Positions 7,760 to 17,014 are shown, counted from the stretch's first letter. The stretch: DNA of 50,890 nt from Microbacteriaceae bacterium (GCA_947453475.1 CANGGK010000003.1:1-50890); one strand, 5' to 3'. Numbers and translations are program-made. The notes: a model not told the origin generated them from the letters alone.

Positions 7760-8846
7760 CGGCCTCGGCAAACCCATCCGAGATCATGTCCATGAGCTCT
7801 TCGCGCTGCTCTAGGTCTTGGAAGGCACCCTCGGCGGCGTTTAGCTGGAAGGTCTCTAGGTCTGCCAAGCCGTAATCGAAAGTCTTGACCAATAGTTCGA
7901 GTTCACGGGTCAAGGTGGTGCCAGACATCAGACGGTTGTCGGTGTTGACTGTCACCTTGAAACCAAGGTCGTAGAGGATGTCGAACGGGTGGTCGGCCAT
8001 GGTCTCACCAAGAAGCGAGATTGCGCCGGTCTGCAGATTCGATGAAGGCGAGGTCTCGAGCACGATGCCGCGGTCGTAAACCCAACGGGCAACGTCACCC
8101 AATTCAACGAAATCGGCGTCGCCTTCGCTGCGAGAAAGCAAGATGTCTTCGATGATTCGAACACCGTGACCGAGGCGAAGAGCGCGGCCAGAAACGATTG
8201 CATCCTTGATGCTCTCGACACCGTCAGCCTCACCGGCGTGCACGGTTACCGGGAACAATTCTGAAGCCAGGTAGTCAAAGGCAATCTTGTGGCGGCTAGG
8301 CAGAAAGCCCTTCTCGGCGCCGGCAATGTCGAAACCAACCACGCCGTTGTTACGGTGGCGAACAGCGAGTTCTGCAATTTCTAGACCGCGGTCGGCATGA
8401 CGCATAGCGGTAACCAACTGCCCGGTGCGGATGAAGCCACCGTGATAGTCGACGTCTTCCATGCCCTGTTCGAGGCCATCCTGGACGGCTTCAACAACCT
8501 CGTCGAGGGTCAAGCCGCGCTGCAGGTGCTGCTCAGGAGCCCAACGAATCTCGCCATAGATGACGCCGTCTTCGGCAAGGTCGTGCACGAACTCGCGAGC
8601 CACTCGCTGCAAGCCCTCGCGAGTCTGCATTACTGCGGTGGTGTGGTCAAAGGTCTCGAGGTACTTAACTAGAGAGCCCGAGTTGGCCGAGGTCTCGAAC
8701 CAGGCCTTCAGGTCGGCAGCGTTATCGGCAGGTAACTGGTGGCCGACGGCGTCGGCAAGCTCAATGATGGTCTGCGGGCGAAGGCCGCCATCCAGGTGAT
8801 CGTGAAGTGAGATCTTTGGAAGAGCCTGAATGTTGAAGCGAGCCAT
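7752..8846 (-). CDS. add: Adenosine deaminase
   Basis: The enzyme (364 aa) deaminates adenosine and deoxyadenosine to inosine forms. Zinc ligands are visible in LHDHLDGG (His15, His17), in VHAGEADG (His near 202) and in the conserved NTDNRL (Asp near 302). The LGHGVRI His is near 225, and the catalytic Glu is in the HAGEA motif. SPSSNLQTGAI is also typical. The start is preceded by GAAAGG at good spacing, 15 bp after deoA. Its product feeds purine nucleoside phosphorylase. Confidence 0.93.
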   Translation of the reverse strand: MARFNIQALPKISLHDHLDGGLRPQTIIELADAVGHQLPADNAADLKAWFETSANSGSLVKYLETFDHTTAVMQTREGLQRVAREFVHDLAEDGVIYGEIRWAPEQHLQRGLTLDEVVEAVQDGLEQGMEDVDYHGGFIRTGQLVTAMRHADRGLEIAELAVRHRNNGVVGFDIAGAEKGFLPSRHKIAFDYLASELFPVTVHAGEADGVESIKDAIVSGRALRLGHGVRIIEDILLSRSEGDADFVELGDVARWVYDRGIVLETSPSSNLQTGAISLLGETMADHPFDILYDLGFKVTVNTDNRLMSGTTLTRELELLVKTFDYGLADLETFQLNAAEGAFQDLEQREELMDMISDGFAEAGE

Positions 8847-8861
8847 GGTGTTGCCTTTCGT

Positions 8862-10148
8862 TTAGCCGTCGATGCGGTCGAGCAAAATCTTGCGCGGAGA
8901 CGGCGTTGCCGCAGCCTCAATCTTAAACGAACCTTCGAGGGCTTCCATAGCCCGCTCGAAACGGTCGGCTTCGTCGGTGTGCAGAGTCATTAGCGGTTGA
9001 CCTGCCATAACCACAGAGCCGAGTTGCGCGTGCAAGGTAATGCCGGCGCCAAACTGAACCGGGTCTTCCTTGCGAGCGCGGCCGGCACCTAGTCGCCACG
9101 ATGCTGTGCCAACCTGCAGTGCATCTAGTTCGGTGAGCACACCATCGGCTGAAGCAAGCACCACGTGGTGTTCTTTGGCTACCGGCAGCGCGGCGTCGGG
9201 GTCTCCGCCCTGAGCTGAAATCATTTGACGCCACTTATCCATGGCGCGACCATCCTTGAGAGCGGCAGCCACATCAACGTCGGTCTTGCCGGCCAAGCGA
9301 AGCATTTCGCGAGCCAGCTCAACGGTTAGCTCGACTACGTCGTCAGGGCCGCCACCGGCGAGAACCTCGACCGATTCCTTCACCTCAAGCGCATTGCCGA
9401 TTTCGAGTCCAAGCGGAGTAGACATGTCGGTTAGCAGCGCCGAGGTGTTGACGCCGGCATCCTGACCGAGTTGAACCATAACCGTTGCTAGCTCGCGGGC
9501 CCGGTCGATGTTCTTCATGAACGCGCCTGAGCCGACCTTGACATCGAGCACCAAGGATGAAGTGCCTTCGGCAATCTTCTTCGACATGATCGAGCTGGCA
9601 ATCAGCGGGATAGCTTCGACGGTTCCGGTTACGTCGCGCAATGCGTAAAGCTTCTTGTCGGCCGGGGCCAGGCCAGCGCCGGCAGCACAAATTACAGCAC
9701 CAACATCGGCTAGCTGCTTGTGAAATTCATCGTTTGAGAGCGCGGCTCGCCAACCCTTGATTGATTCGAGCTTGTCTAGCGTTCCGCCGGTGTGGCCGAG
9801 GCCGCGACCAGAAAGTTGAGGCACAGCAACACCGAATGCGGCCACCAAAGGTGCAAGCGGCAGCGTGATTTTGTCTCCAACACCACCGGTTGAGTGCTTG
9901 TCTGAGGTTGGCCAGGCTAGGCCCGCATAATTCAGAGTTTCACCAGAGGCGATCATGGCCATGGTGAGGTCTTTGATTTCACGTCGGCTCATGCCATTGA
10001 GCAAGATCGCCATAGCCATGGCCGACATCTGCTCGTCGGCCACAACTCCCGTTGTGTAGTTGGCAATGAGCCAATCAATCTGCGCGGTTGAAAGTTCACC
10101 CTTCTCGCGCTTCTGCATAATCAGCTCTACGGCTGCGAATTCAGACAT
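8862..10148 (-). CDS. deoA: Thymidine phosphorylase
   Basis: The 428-aa enzyme phosphorolyses thymidine/deoxyuridine to base and deoxyribose-1-phosphate. The family signature region SGRGLGHTGGTLDKLE is present, with phosphate-binding KHSTGGVGDK near residue 83 and DVKVGSGAFMK for the pyrimidine pocket. The C-terminal domain (LGAGRARKEDPV) is complete. The ATG shares its A with the TAA stop of cdd (TAATG), indicating coupled translation. A pyrimidine nucleoside phosphorylase with broader specificity (Pdp) cannot be excluded. Confidence 0.92.
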   Translation of the reverse strand: MSEFAAVELIMQKREKGELSTAQIDWLIANYTTGVVADEQMSAMAMAILLNGMSRREIKDLTMAMIASGETLNYAGLAWPTSDKHSTGGVGDKITLPLAPLVAAFGVAVPQLSGRGLGHTGGTLDKLESIKGWRAALSNDEFHKQLADVGAVICAAGAGLAPADKKLYALRDVTGTVEAIPLIASSIMSKKIAEGTSSLVLDVKVGSGAFMKNIDRARELATVMVQLGQDAGVNTSALLTDMSTPLGLEIGNALEVKESVEVLAGGGPDDVVELTVELAREMLRLAGKTDVDVAAALKDGRAMDKWRQMISAQGGDPDAALPVAKEHHVVLASADGVLTELDALQVGTASWRLGAGRARKEDPVQFGAGITLHAQLGSVVMAGQPLMTLHTDEADRFERAMEALEGSFKIEAAATPSPRKILLDRIDG

Positions 10149-10549
10149 TACTTTCTCTCTTCTAAATCGCGCGGGCCGAAGGCATCCGGGATAACTTCAT
10201 CGATGGTTTTGAAGCCCGAAACAGTTTCGAGAATCATGCCGGTGGTTGAGTGTTCAAACAACAGCTGGCGGCAACGACCACATGGCATCAGGATGTTTCC
10301 GTGGCCATCTACGCAAGTAAAAGCAACCAGGCGGCCACCTCCGGTCATGAACAGTTGGCCGACCAGCGCGCACTCGGCACAAAGAGTGAGGCCATAAGAT
10401 GCGTTCTCGACGTTGCAACCAGAGACGATGCGGCCATCCTCGGTTAGCGCCGCTGCGCCAACCTTGAATTTTGAATAGGGCACGTATGCCTTAGCCATCG
10501 CATCGTTGGCTGCCGCGCGAAGCGCATCCCAGTTAATTTCTACAGACAT
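10148..10549 (-). CDS. cdd: Cytidine deaminase
   Basis: The 133-aa enzyme deaminates cytidine and deoxycytidine. The catalytic motif CAE (Cys57, Glu59) and PCGRC (Cys90, Cys93) give the zinc site of the small homotetrameric class; CNVENASYG is the substrate loop. It lies 7 bp after the second permease gene and runs into deoA by TAATG, within the nucleoside import operon. Confidence 0.94.
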   Translation of the reverse strand: MSVEINWDALRAAANDAMAKAYVPYSKFKVGAAALTEDGRIVSGCNVENASYGLTLCAECALVGQLFMTGGGRLVAFTCVDGHGNILMPCGRCRQLLFEHSTTGMILETVSGFKTIDEVIPDAFGPRDLEERK

Positions 10550-10556
10550 GTTTGGC

Positions 10557-11786
10557 CTAACTCTTTATATAGGCTTTGCCCGAGGCGGCAGGGCCGGTGA
10601 CCTTGCCCACCAAACCGGCTACGGCAACCACGGTCAATGCGTATGGAAGCATCAGCAAGAACTCGCTTGGCACCGATGAACCGATGATGGCCAGGCCATA
10701 CTGCAGGTTTTCGGCGAAGCCAAACAACAGTGCTGCGAACGCCGCGTAGAGCGGGTTCCAGCGGCCGAAGATAAGAGCCGCCAGAGCGATGTAACCGGCT
10801 CCGTTGGTCATCTCCTTACCGAAGGCGCCAACCTGGCCGAGGGTGAAGAACGAACCGCCCAAACCGGCAAGAGCACCACCGAGGATGACACTCACATAGC
10901 GAGTGCGGAAAACGTTGATACCAACGGTGTCGGCAGCCTTCGGGTATTCACCAACGGCGCGAACACGCAGACCCCAGCGAGTCTTGAACAAGGCAACGTA
11001 GACCACGGCTACCGCGACGTACATGAGGTAAACGATGAGGGTCTGATTGAACAGAACCGGCCCAAGCACTGGAATCTGACCAAGAAGTGGAATCAAAATC
11101 TTGTCGAAACGCGGCGGCTGGTTATAGAACGGCAGGTTGCTGACCATAAGGGTGCTGAACATGAAGTTAGTAAGGCCAACCACGAGAACGTTTAGAACCA
11201 CACCAACAATGATCTGGTCGACCACGTACTTGATTGCGAAAACGGCCAACACCCAGGCCACCAGCGCGCCCGCAATGACGGCACCGATTAGACCGGCAAA
11301 CATGTTGTCTGATAGCGAGGCGATGAGGGCCGAAACAAATGCGCCGGCTAATAGCTGGCCTTCGATTGCGATGTTGACCACGCCTACGCGCTCGCTAAGA
11401 ACGCCGGCAAGCGAACCAAAGATCAGCGGCACCGCTAGTGCCAGTGAACCCTGCAGTAGCGAGGTGAAGGTCATGGTCTTGCCAGCGAAAAGGCCGACCA
11501 AGATTTCGAAAACCAAGGCCACCGCAAACAAAATAACAACCCAACGCGGAGTCTTGTGGTTGCGACCAAGCACGAAGTAACCCGATGCGATTACAGCGAG
11601 CACCTGAGCAGCAAAGGCAATGCCACTCACGAACCCGACGCCGAGGCCGAAGCTAGGCAACTTGAAGATATCTGAGTCGGTAGAAATCGAAATCTCGGTT
11701 GTTCCGGCCGGAGCCGAAACGAAAAGCCAAAGCCCAATTAGTGAAAGAACTAGGAGCGAGATTGTGGTGCGCTTACTCTGCTTCAT
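10557..11786 (-). CDS. nupQ: Nucleoside ABC transporter permease (second subunit)
   Basis: This 409-aa membrane protein belongs to the RbsC/BmpA-associated permease family. It has about ten hydrophobic segments and the cytoplasmic EAA-like region LRVRAVGEYPKAADTVGIN, which contacts the ATPase. GSLAGVLSERVGVVNIAIEGQ is the conserved N-terminal pattern. The open frame extends far upstream, but the ATG at 11786 overlaps the stop of the first permease (ATGA) and begins the membrane domain, so it is chosen. The symbol follows Bacillus NupNOPQ; specificity for nucleosides is inferred from the operon. Confidence 0.87.
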   Translation of the reverse strand: MKQSKRTTISLLVLSLIGLWLFVSAPAGTTEISISTDSDIFKLPSFGLGVGFVSGIAFAAQVLAVIASGYFVLGRNHKTPRWVVILFAVALVFEILVGLFAGKTMTFTSLLQGSLALAVPLIFGSLAGVLSERVGVVNIAIEGQLLAGAFVSALIASLSDNMFAGLIGAVIAGALVAWVLAVFAIKYVVDQIIVGVVLNVLVVGLTNFMFSTLMVSNLPFYNQPPRFDKILIPLLGQIPVLGPVLFNQTLIVYLMYVAVAVVYVALFKTRWGLRVRAVGEYPKAADTVGINVFRTRYVSVILGGALAGLGGSFFTLGQVGAFGKEMTNGAGYIALAALIFGRWNPLYAAFAALLFGFAENLQYGLAIIGSSVPSEFLLMLPYALTVVAVAGLVGKVTGPAASGKAYIKS

Positions 11787-12940
11787 GCTGCAACCGCCTT
11801 CTTCGATTCTTTGACCCGGAAGATGGCACGCACCAGAGGTGGAGCCGCGATGAACAAGACGATAAGCGACTGCACAACGAGAACAATGTCGATTGGAACA
11901 TTCTGGTTCGCCTGCATGGTGACCGCACCTGCGCGTAGTCCACCGAATAGCAGGCCGGCAACTAGAACACCCCAAGGGTTCGAACGGCCGAGCAGCGCCA
12001 CTGTGATTGCGTCGAAGCCGAAGCTGGCTGCAACTCCCAGTGTCAGGAACTTCTCGGTGCCAAGAACCTGTGAGGTTCCGGCAAGACCAGACAAGGCACC
12101 AGAAATGCCCATTACGAGCACGTAGGTAAGGCCAATGTTGATTCCAGCAACCTTTGCGGCATTTGGGTTGTGGCCAAGGGCACGAAAGCGAAAGCCGAGG
12201 GTTGAACGGTTTAGTAACCACCAGGTGAAAATCACGGCCAACAGCATTGCGATTAGACCGCCATGGATGCGGAACTGGTCTCCCATGAAGAACCAGTATT
12301 TTGCCGAGTCGCGAACCGGGGGTGAGACCGGGTTTACCGAACCAGGCGCCTGCAAAATTGGAGTCTTTAGTAAGTAGCTGAGCAACAACACGGCTATGTA
12401 GTTGAACATGATTGTGACGATAACTTCGTTTGCGCCGGTCGCGGCCTTCAAGAAACCGACGAGCGCACCAAACAGCCCACCGCCGATGATTCCCGCGAGC
12501 ACTGCCAAAGGAAAGTGAATATAGAACGGTAGGTCAACATAGATGCCAACCCAGCCGGCGAACATGGCACCGAAAATAATCTGACCGGTTCCACCGATAT
12601 TGAACAGGCCCGAACGGAAGGCTACCGCCAGGCCAAGGCCGGCCATGGTGATAGGTGTCGCATAAGCCAAGGTTTCGGTTATCGGCTTGATCATCTGAAC
12701 GCCGTCGTGTGCCTTGTAGTTGAAGATTGCGCCGCGGAACATCGCGTCGTAAGCACCAAACACCGAGTTCCAAAGAGCGTTGAAGAAGTCGGCCGGGCGA
12801 GCGCCGATGTAGGTGATGGTGGTCTGTACCTCGGTGCTAGAAATGGCAATCAAGATGCCGCCAACGATGAACGACGCGAGCACTGCCAAAACCGAAACCA
12901 TTGCGTTGCCGCCGGTGAATTCCTTCATTACGCGTTTCAT
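11783..12940 (-). CDS. nupP: Nucleoside ABC transporter permease (first subunit)
   Basis: The 385-aa membrane permease pairs with the product of the following gene. It carries the family pattern GLFNIGGTGQIIFGAMFAGWVG and the coupling-helix region LGFRFRALGHNPNAAKVAGIN. A second Met five codons on is an alternative start, but the ATG at 12940 overlaps the ATPase stop by ATGA. It also overlaps the next permease by 4 bp, so all three transporter subunits are translationally coupled. Confidence 0.87.
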   Translation of the reverse strand: MKRVMKEFTGGNAMVSVLAVLASFIVGGILIAISSTEVQTTITYIGARPADFFNALWNSVFGAYDAMFRGAIFNYKAHDGVQMIKPITETLAYATPITMAGLGLAVAFRSGLFNIGGTGQIIFGAMFAGWVGIYVDLPFYIHFPLAVLAGIIGGGLFGALVGFLKAATGANEVIVTIMFNYIAVLLLSYLLKTPILQAPGSVNPVSPPVRDSAKYWFFMGDQFRIHGGLIAMLLAVIFTWWLLNRSTLGFRFRALGHNPNAAKVAGINIGLTYVLVMGISGALSGLAGTSQVLGTEKFLTLGVAASFGFDAITVALLGRSNPWGVLVAGLLFGGLRAGAVTMQANQNVPIDIVLVVQSLIVLFIAAPPLVRAIFRVKESKKAVAA

Positions 12941-14436
12941 GCGCTGATTCCTGCCATCATCTGACCGAGGGTTGCCCTCGGGGTGTTCGAAGGCACAATG
13001 CCAACGATTTTGCCTTTATACATAACCGCAATTCGGTCACCCAGCTGGGTAGCCTCATCTAGCTCGGTTGCAACAATCAAAACTGGGATGCCGCTATCGC
13101 GGGTTGCCACAATCTGCTCGTGAACGAATTCGATCGAACCAACGTCGAGCCCTCGGGTCGGCTGCGATGCAACCAAGAGGCGAAGTTCGCGTGAAAGTTC
13201 GCGTGCCAAAACTACCTTCTGCTGGTTTCCACCAGATAGCTGCGAAGCCTTTGATTCAATGCCCTGCGCTCGAACGTCGAATTGCTTCAGCTTCTCGAGG
13301 GCAAACTTCTTCAGGTAGTCGAGGTTGATGTTTAGACCCTTAGCGAATGGCTTGCGATCGCTGCGGTCGAGCATAAGGTTTTCGGCGATGCTGAACTCGG
13401 CAACCAGGCCATCCTCGGTGCGGTCTTCGGGAACAAAGCCAACGCCTAGATCTAGCACCTGTTTTACGTTCTTGCCGATGAGTTCGCGGCCGTCCAGCTG
13501 AATCGAACCGGCGGTCTTGCCGTGCATGCCAATGATTGCTTCGGTGAGCTCGGTCTGGCCGTTGCCCTGCACTCCAGCGATAACGAGAATTTCACCCTCG
13601 TGAATCTCGAAGTTAATGTCGTCAAGCACCTTAGTTCCCGCGTGACTCCAAGCCGAAAGCCCTTCAACTTTGAAGGTTGGCTTACCCGGCTTGGCAGGGT
13701 CTTTCTCAACATCTAGGTCGACCGCACGGCCAACCATCATCGAGGCAAGCTCGTTGGCAGTTGACTTAGGGTCGGCCTCGCCGACCACCTTGCCAAGACG
13801 GATAACCGTGATTTTGTCGGCAACTTCTTGCACCTCACGAAGCTTGTGCGTGATGAAAACAATCGCCGTGCCAGCGGCCCGCAACTGCTTCATGATTGCC
13901 ATGAGCTCGTCGGTCTCTTGAGGGGTCAAAACGGCAGTTGGCTCATCAAAAACTAGAACCTTGGCGTCGCCAATCAAGGCCTTGATGATTTCAACTCGCT
14001 GCTGAACACCTACCGGCAGATCGCCAACGATGGCATCTGGGTCGATTTCAAAGCCGAATTTCGCCGATACCTCGCGCACCTTCGCGCGGGCGGCTTCGAG
14101 GTCAAGCAGGCTACCAAATTTGGTTGGTTCGTGGCCGAGAATGACATTCTCTGCGACGGTGAATACAGGGATGAGCATGAAGTGTTGGTGAACCATGCCA
14201 ATACCGGCCGCCATCGCATCACCCGGGCCAGAGAATTTAACGACCTTGTCGTCTAGCAGAATCTCGCCACCGTCTGCTTGATAGAGGCCATAGAGCACGT
14301 TCATCAGTGTCGATTTGCCGGCGCCATTTTCGCCAAGCAGGCAGTGGATTTCACCCGGTAACGCAATCAAGTTCACGTTGTCATTGGCGACCATGCTGCC
14401 GAAGCGTTTGGTTATGCCACGAAGTTCAAGCTTCAT
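12937..14436 (-). CDS. nupO: Nucleoside ABC transporter ATPase (two nucleotide-binding domains)
   Basis: The 499-aa tandem ATPase is of the RbsA/NupO type. Domain 1 has Walker A GENGAGKST (35-43), signature LPVGVQQRVEI and Walker B VLVFDEPTAVL. Domain 2 has a degenerate Walker A (GVQGNGQTELTEA) and a canonical signature LSGGNQQKVVLARELS. That asymmetry is normal for the family. It lies downstream of the binding protein, separated by a strong hairpin, and is coupled to the permeases. GGATGAG precedes the ATG. Confidence 0.9.
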   Translation of the reverse strand: MKLELRGITKRFGSMVANDNVNLIALPGEIHCLLGENGAGKSTLMNVLYGLYQADGGEILLDDKVVKFSGPGDAMAAGIGMVHQHFMLIPVFTVAENVILGHEPTKFGSLLDLEAARAKVREVSAKFGFEIDPDAIVGDLPVGVQQRVEIIKALIGDAKVLVFDEPTAVLTPQETDELMAIMKQLRAAGTAIVFITHKLREVQEVADKITVIRLGKVVGEADPKSTANELASMMVGRAVDLDVEKDPAKPGKPTFKVEGLSAWSHAGTKVLDDINFEIHEGEILVIAGVQGNGQTELTEAIIGMHGKTAGSIQLDGRELIGKNVKQVLDLGVGFVPEDRTEDGLVAEFSIAENLMLDRSDRKPFAKGLNINLDYLKKFALEKLKQFDVRAQGIESKASQLSGGNQQKVVLARELSRELRLLVASQPTRGLDVGSIEFVHEQIVATRDSGIPVLIVATELDEATQLGDRIAVMYKGKIVGIVPSNTPRATLGQMMAGISA

Positions 14437-14508
14437 CGCTCATCCGTTCATTTGCCCTGATGGGTGGTGTTTAAGTCTAACTTTTTGTGCAGGTTTGTTA
14501 GTAGAAAT

Positions 14509-14547
14509 AGTTCGGGGATGACCACCGATGGTGATCATCCCCGAACT
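14509..14547 (-). terminator. Hairpin between the binding-protein and ATPase genes
   Basis: Two 18-nt arms (AGTTCGGGGATG...) pair at 17 of 18 positions around a GAT loop, just after the stop of the BMP gene. In the direction of transcription the stem is followed only by a weak T-rich stretch (TATTTCT). It therefore probably acts as a partial terminator and 3' stabiliser, giving more binding protein than transporter, rather than ending the operon. Confidence 0.6.
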
Positions 14548-14560
14548 TAGTTTTTTGTTG

Positions 14561-15670
14561 TTACTTCTTGTAAGGAGAAGTAACGACGATCTTGCCTGAG
14601 ATGATGTCAGCCTGAAGAGCGTCTAGCTCTGCCTGAATTCCAGCAGGGTAAACAACATCGTGCTGAGCAGCAATCATTACGCCACCGTTTGAAAGGTTGC
14701 CAACGTACTGGTTCTCGTCGCCACCGGTGAAGGTCTTGTCAACACCAGACTTGATTACGTCTAGAACAGCCTTGGCCATCTTCTTCTCGATTGAGGTCAA
14801 GATGTTTGCCTTGTAGGCAGCGTGGGTTGGAAGACCGTACCAGTCGCTGTCAACACCAACAACGTAGGTGCCCTTCTTGTCTAGAGTTGCCTGGCCTGAG
14901 CCAACGCCCACTGGGCCTGCAACTGGAAGAACGATGTCGGCACCCTGAGCGAAGAAGCCCTCGGTTAGGGTCTTGCCCTTTGCCTGGTCGTTGAAGTCAC
15001 CGGTAGCAGCCCACTTCGAGCTGTCGGTTCCGGTAGCACCAAGAACAGTAACCTTCTTGCCCTTTGCCTTGTTGTAAGCCTCTACACCCTGCTTGAAGCC
15101 ATCCATGAAGATGGTTACAGAAGGGAACAGCATGCCACCGTAGGTAGCAACCTTGCCGGTCTTAGAGGTTGCAGCGGCTAGGTAACCAGCTAGGTAAGCA
15201 GCTTCTGCGGTGTCGTACTGAATTGGCTTCACGTTTGGAAGTGAAAGAGGTGAGAAGTCGTCGTTGCTTAGCGCTGAGTCAATAAGCGCGAAGTTGACCT
15301 TTGGGTTTGCCTTTGCAGCATCGCGGGTAGCGGTTGCAAGGTTGAAGCCAACGGTGACGATTAGGTTACAACCCTCAGAAATCATTGAGTCGATTCCTGA
15401 AACGTAGTCGGTCTGGGTTGCCTTCTCTGGTGATTCAACCTGAGCGGTCTGAACGCCAAGCTCAGCCTTTGCCTGCTGTAGACCAGCGTAGGCTTCCTGG
15501 TTGAAAGATGCGTCGTTGAAGCCACCGGCGTCTGAAACCATACATGCCTTGTAGTCAACTGGGGTAGCGGTTGGGGCAGCCGGAGCGGCAGCGCAACCAG
15601 CAAGAGCGAGGCTTGCAACTGCTGCAAGTGCTAGGCCCTTGAGTGCGGTGGTGCGTGAAACAGTCTTCAC
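14561..15670 (-). CDS. bmpA: BMP-family nucleoside-binding lipoprotein
   Basis: The 369-aa exported lipoprotein has a signal peptide ending in lipobox LALAGC (lipidated Cys26), followed by an Ala/Pro/Thr linker and a periplasmic-binding-protein fold of the Bmp/Med family (MVSDAGGFNDASFNQEAY, SEGCNLIVTVGFNLATAT, GVDSDWYGLP). It delivers nucleosides to the ABC permeases encoded downstream. The start is GTG with a strong GGGAGG upstream, and a hairpin with a T-run sits directly before that site. Specificity is inferred from the co-operonic cdd, deoA and add. Confidence 0.9.
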   Translation of the reverse strand: MKTVSRTTALKGLALAAVASLALAGCAAAPAAPTATPVDYKACMVSDAGGFNDASFNQEAYAGLQQAKAELGVQTAQVESPEKATQTDYVSGIDSMISEGCNLIVTVGFNLATATRDAAKANPKVNFALIDSALSNDDFSPLSLPNVKPIQYDTAEAAYLAGYLAAATSKTGKVATYGGMLFPSVTIFMDGFKQGVEAYNKAKGKKVTVLGATGTDSSKWAATGDFNDQAKGKTLTEGFFAQGADIVLPVAGPVGVGSGQATLDKKGTYVVGVDSDWYGLPTHAAYKANILTSIEKKMAKAVLDVIKSGVDKTFTGGDENQYVGNLSNGGVMIAAQHDVVYPAGIQAELDALQADIISGKIVVTSPYKK

Positions 15671-15687
15671 TTATTTTCCTCCCGAAA

Positions 15688-15712
15688 AACGGCTGTGACT
15701 CTCACAACCGTT
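15688..15712 (-). terminator. Terminator-like hairpin in the leader of the nucleoside operon
   Basis: On the minus strand an 11-bp stem (AACGGTTGTGA with TCACAGCCGTT, one G-T wobble, loop GAG) is followed directly by a T-run and then the GGGAGG ribosome site. A TAGGCT element lies just upstream, so the hairpin would be inside the transcribed leader. It may be an attenuator of the operon or simply the terminator of the upstream guanylyltransferase gene. Confidence 0.55.
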
Positions 15713-15722
15713 GTGCAGGGTT

Positions 15723-15728
15723 AGCCTA
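15723..15728 (-). promoter_or_regulatory. Candidate -10 element (TAGGCT) of the nucleoside operon
   Basis: TAGGCT on the minus strand would start transcription near 15716 and give a leader of about 45 nt holding the hairpin and a ribosome site. No clear -35 is seen. Confidence 0.35.
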
Positions 15729-15808
15729 CGCCAGCGAGGTAAACAGATTTGACCGAGTTTGGATCTAGAGCAAATTATTAACCGAAAAGTAACAATTGAC
15801 GAACGTGG

Positions 15809-16927
15809 CTAAAGAACGTCTGAGTGACCTGTGGCCTTTAGAGCGTCAACCAGCGACTTCACTCGCTGCGCGTGCTCTTTGGTCGTAACTAAAAGTGCAT
15901 CAGGGGTGTCGACCACGATGATGTCTTCGACGCCGATAAGCGCAATCAGTCGATCTGTGTCACTAACCAAGATGCCGCTAGATGAATCTGCAAGCACCTT
16001 GGCATTGCCGAGCACCGCGAGGTTACCCTTGCGACCCTGTGATTGAAGTTCAGCAATTGCCGCGAAGTCACCCACGTCGTGCCAGCTGAAGTTCGCCGGA
16101 ACCACCGCGACCAAACCGGCAGCGGCGGCTGGCTCGGCTACCGAGTAATCGATCGCAACCTTCTTTAGCTTTGGCCAAATGCGCTCGATGGCCGCCTTGC
16201 GCTCATCGGTATCCCAAACTTCTGCGAGCTCCATGATTGAGGCGTGCAACTCGGGCTCTGATTTAGCCAACTCGGCTAGCAAGACCGAAGCTTGAGCAAT
16301 GAACATGCCGGCATTCCAGAGGTAATCGCCCGACTCTACATACTTGCGAGCCTTGGCAATGTTTGGTTTTTCAACGAACTTGGCAACGTCGCGGGCATTC
16401 GGAGCCGCAGCAAGCCCGAGCTTTTCACCCTGCTTGATGTAGCCAAAGCCAACCGAAGCTTCGGTTGGTTCGATGCCGATGGTGACGATCTTGCCCGTGG
16501 CGGCAACCTCAACTGCTTCACGCACTACGGCCTGGAATTTGGCATCTTCGGTGATTACATGGTCGGCAGCGAATGAACCGATGATCACATCTGGTTCGCG
16601 CTTCATAAGAATGGCAGCCGCGAGCGCAATGGCCGCAGTCGAATCTTTGGGTGAGAGTTCAAGCACCAGGTTGTCGGTAGATAGGTCTTCGATTTGCTCG
16701 AGAACGGCCGACTTGTGAACCTTGCCGGTAACAACCAAGATGCGGTCGCGCCCGCCGAATGGAGTCAGGCGATCCCAGGTGTCTTGAAGCAGGGTTTGGC
16801 CCGACCCGGTTAGGTCGTGCAGAAACTTTGGGGCCGAGGCTCGCGATAGTGGCCAGAGTCGACTACCGATTCCTCCGGCGGGGATGATGCTGAAGAAACG
16901 GTCTAGTGGTTCGCGCTGATTAGTCAT
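15809..16927 (-). CDS. manC: Mannose-1-phosphate guanylyltransferase
   Basis: The 372-aa nucleotidyltransferase makes GDP-mannose from mannose-1-phosphate and GTP for cell-envelope mannosylation. The N-terminal pyrophosphorylase signature is IPAGGIGSRLWPLSR...PKFL, and the product-binding motifs FVEKPN and YLWNAGMF are present. The phosphomannose isomerase domain of bifunctional ManC proteins is absent. A longer frame runs upstream, but the ATG at 16927 is chosen because the nucleotide-binding loop follows within about 20 residues. It is divergent from sdhC with 113 bp between. Confidence 0.87.
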   Translation of the reverse strand: MTNQREPLDRFFSIIPAGGIGSRLWPLSRASAPKFLHDLTGSGQTLLQDTWDRLTPFGGRDRILVVTGKVHKSAVLEQIEDLSTDNLVLELSPKDSTAAIALAAAILMKREPDVIIGSFAADHVITEDAKFQAVVREAVEVAATGKIVTIGIEPTEASVGFGYIKQGEKLGLAAAPNARDVAKFVEKPNIAKARKYVESGDYLWNAGMFIAQASVLLAELAKSEPELHASIMELAEVWDTDERKAAIERIWPKLKKVAIDYSVAEPAAAAGLVAVVPANFSWHDVGDFAAIAELQSQGRKGNLAVLGNAKVLADSSSGILVSDTDRLIALIGVEDIIVVDTPDALLVTTKEHAQRVKSLVDALKATGHSDVL

Positions 16928-17008
16928 ATCAGTAAAAACACTACCGAACATCCTGAAAAAGCCACTGCCAATGGCGCCGAATGGGGAATACTCAGCAATT
17001 TGTTCGCT

Positions 17009-17014
17009 TAGACT
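17009..17014 (+). promoter_or_regulatory. -10 element (TAGACT) of the sdh operon
   Basis: TAGACT would start transcription near 17021, leaving a short leader that carries a strong AGGAGG before the GTG of sdhC. This contrasts with the leaderless heads elsewhere in the window. Confidence 0.45.

Noticed and set aside
11787-12221. Long upstream extension of the second permease frame
   Set aside because: It is antiparallel-free but overlaps the first permease in another frame, is Cys/Arg/His-rich and lacks membrane segments; the ATGA-coupled start at 11786 is better.
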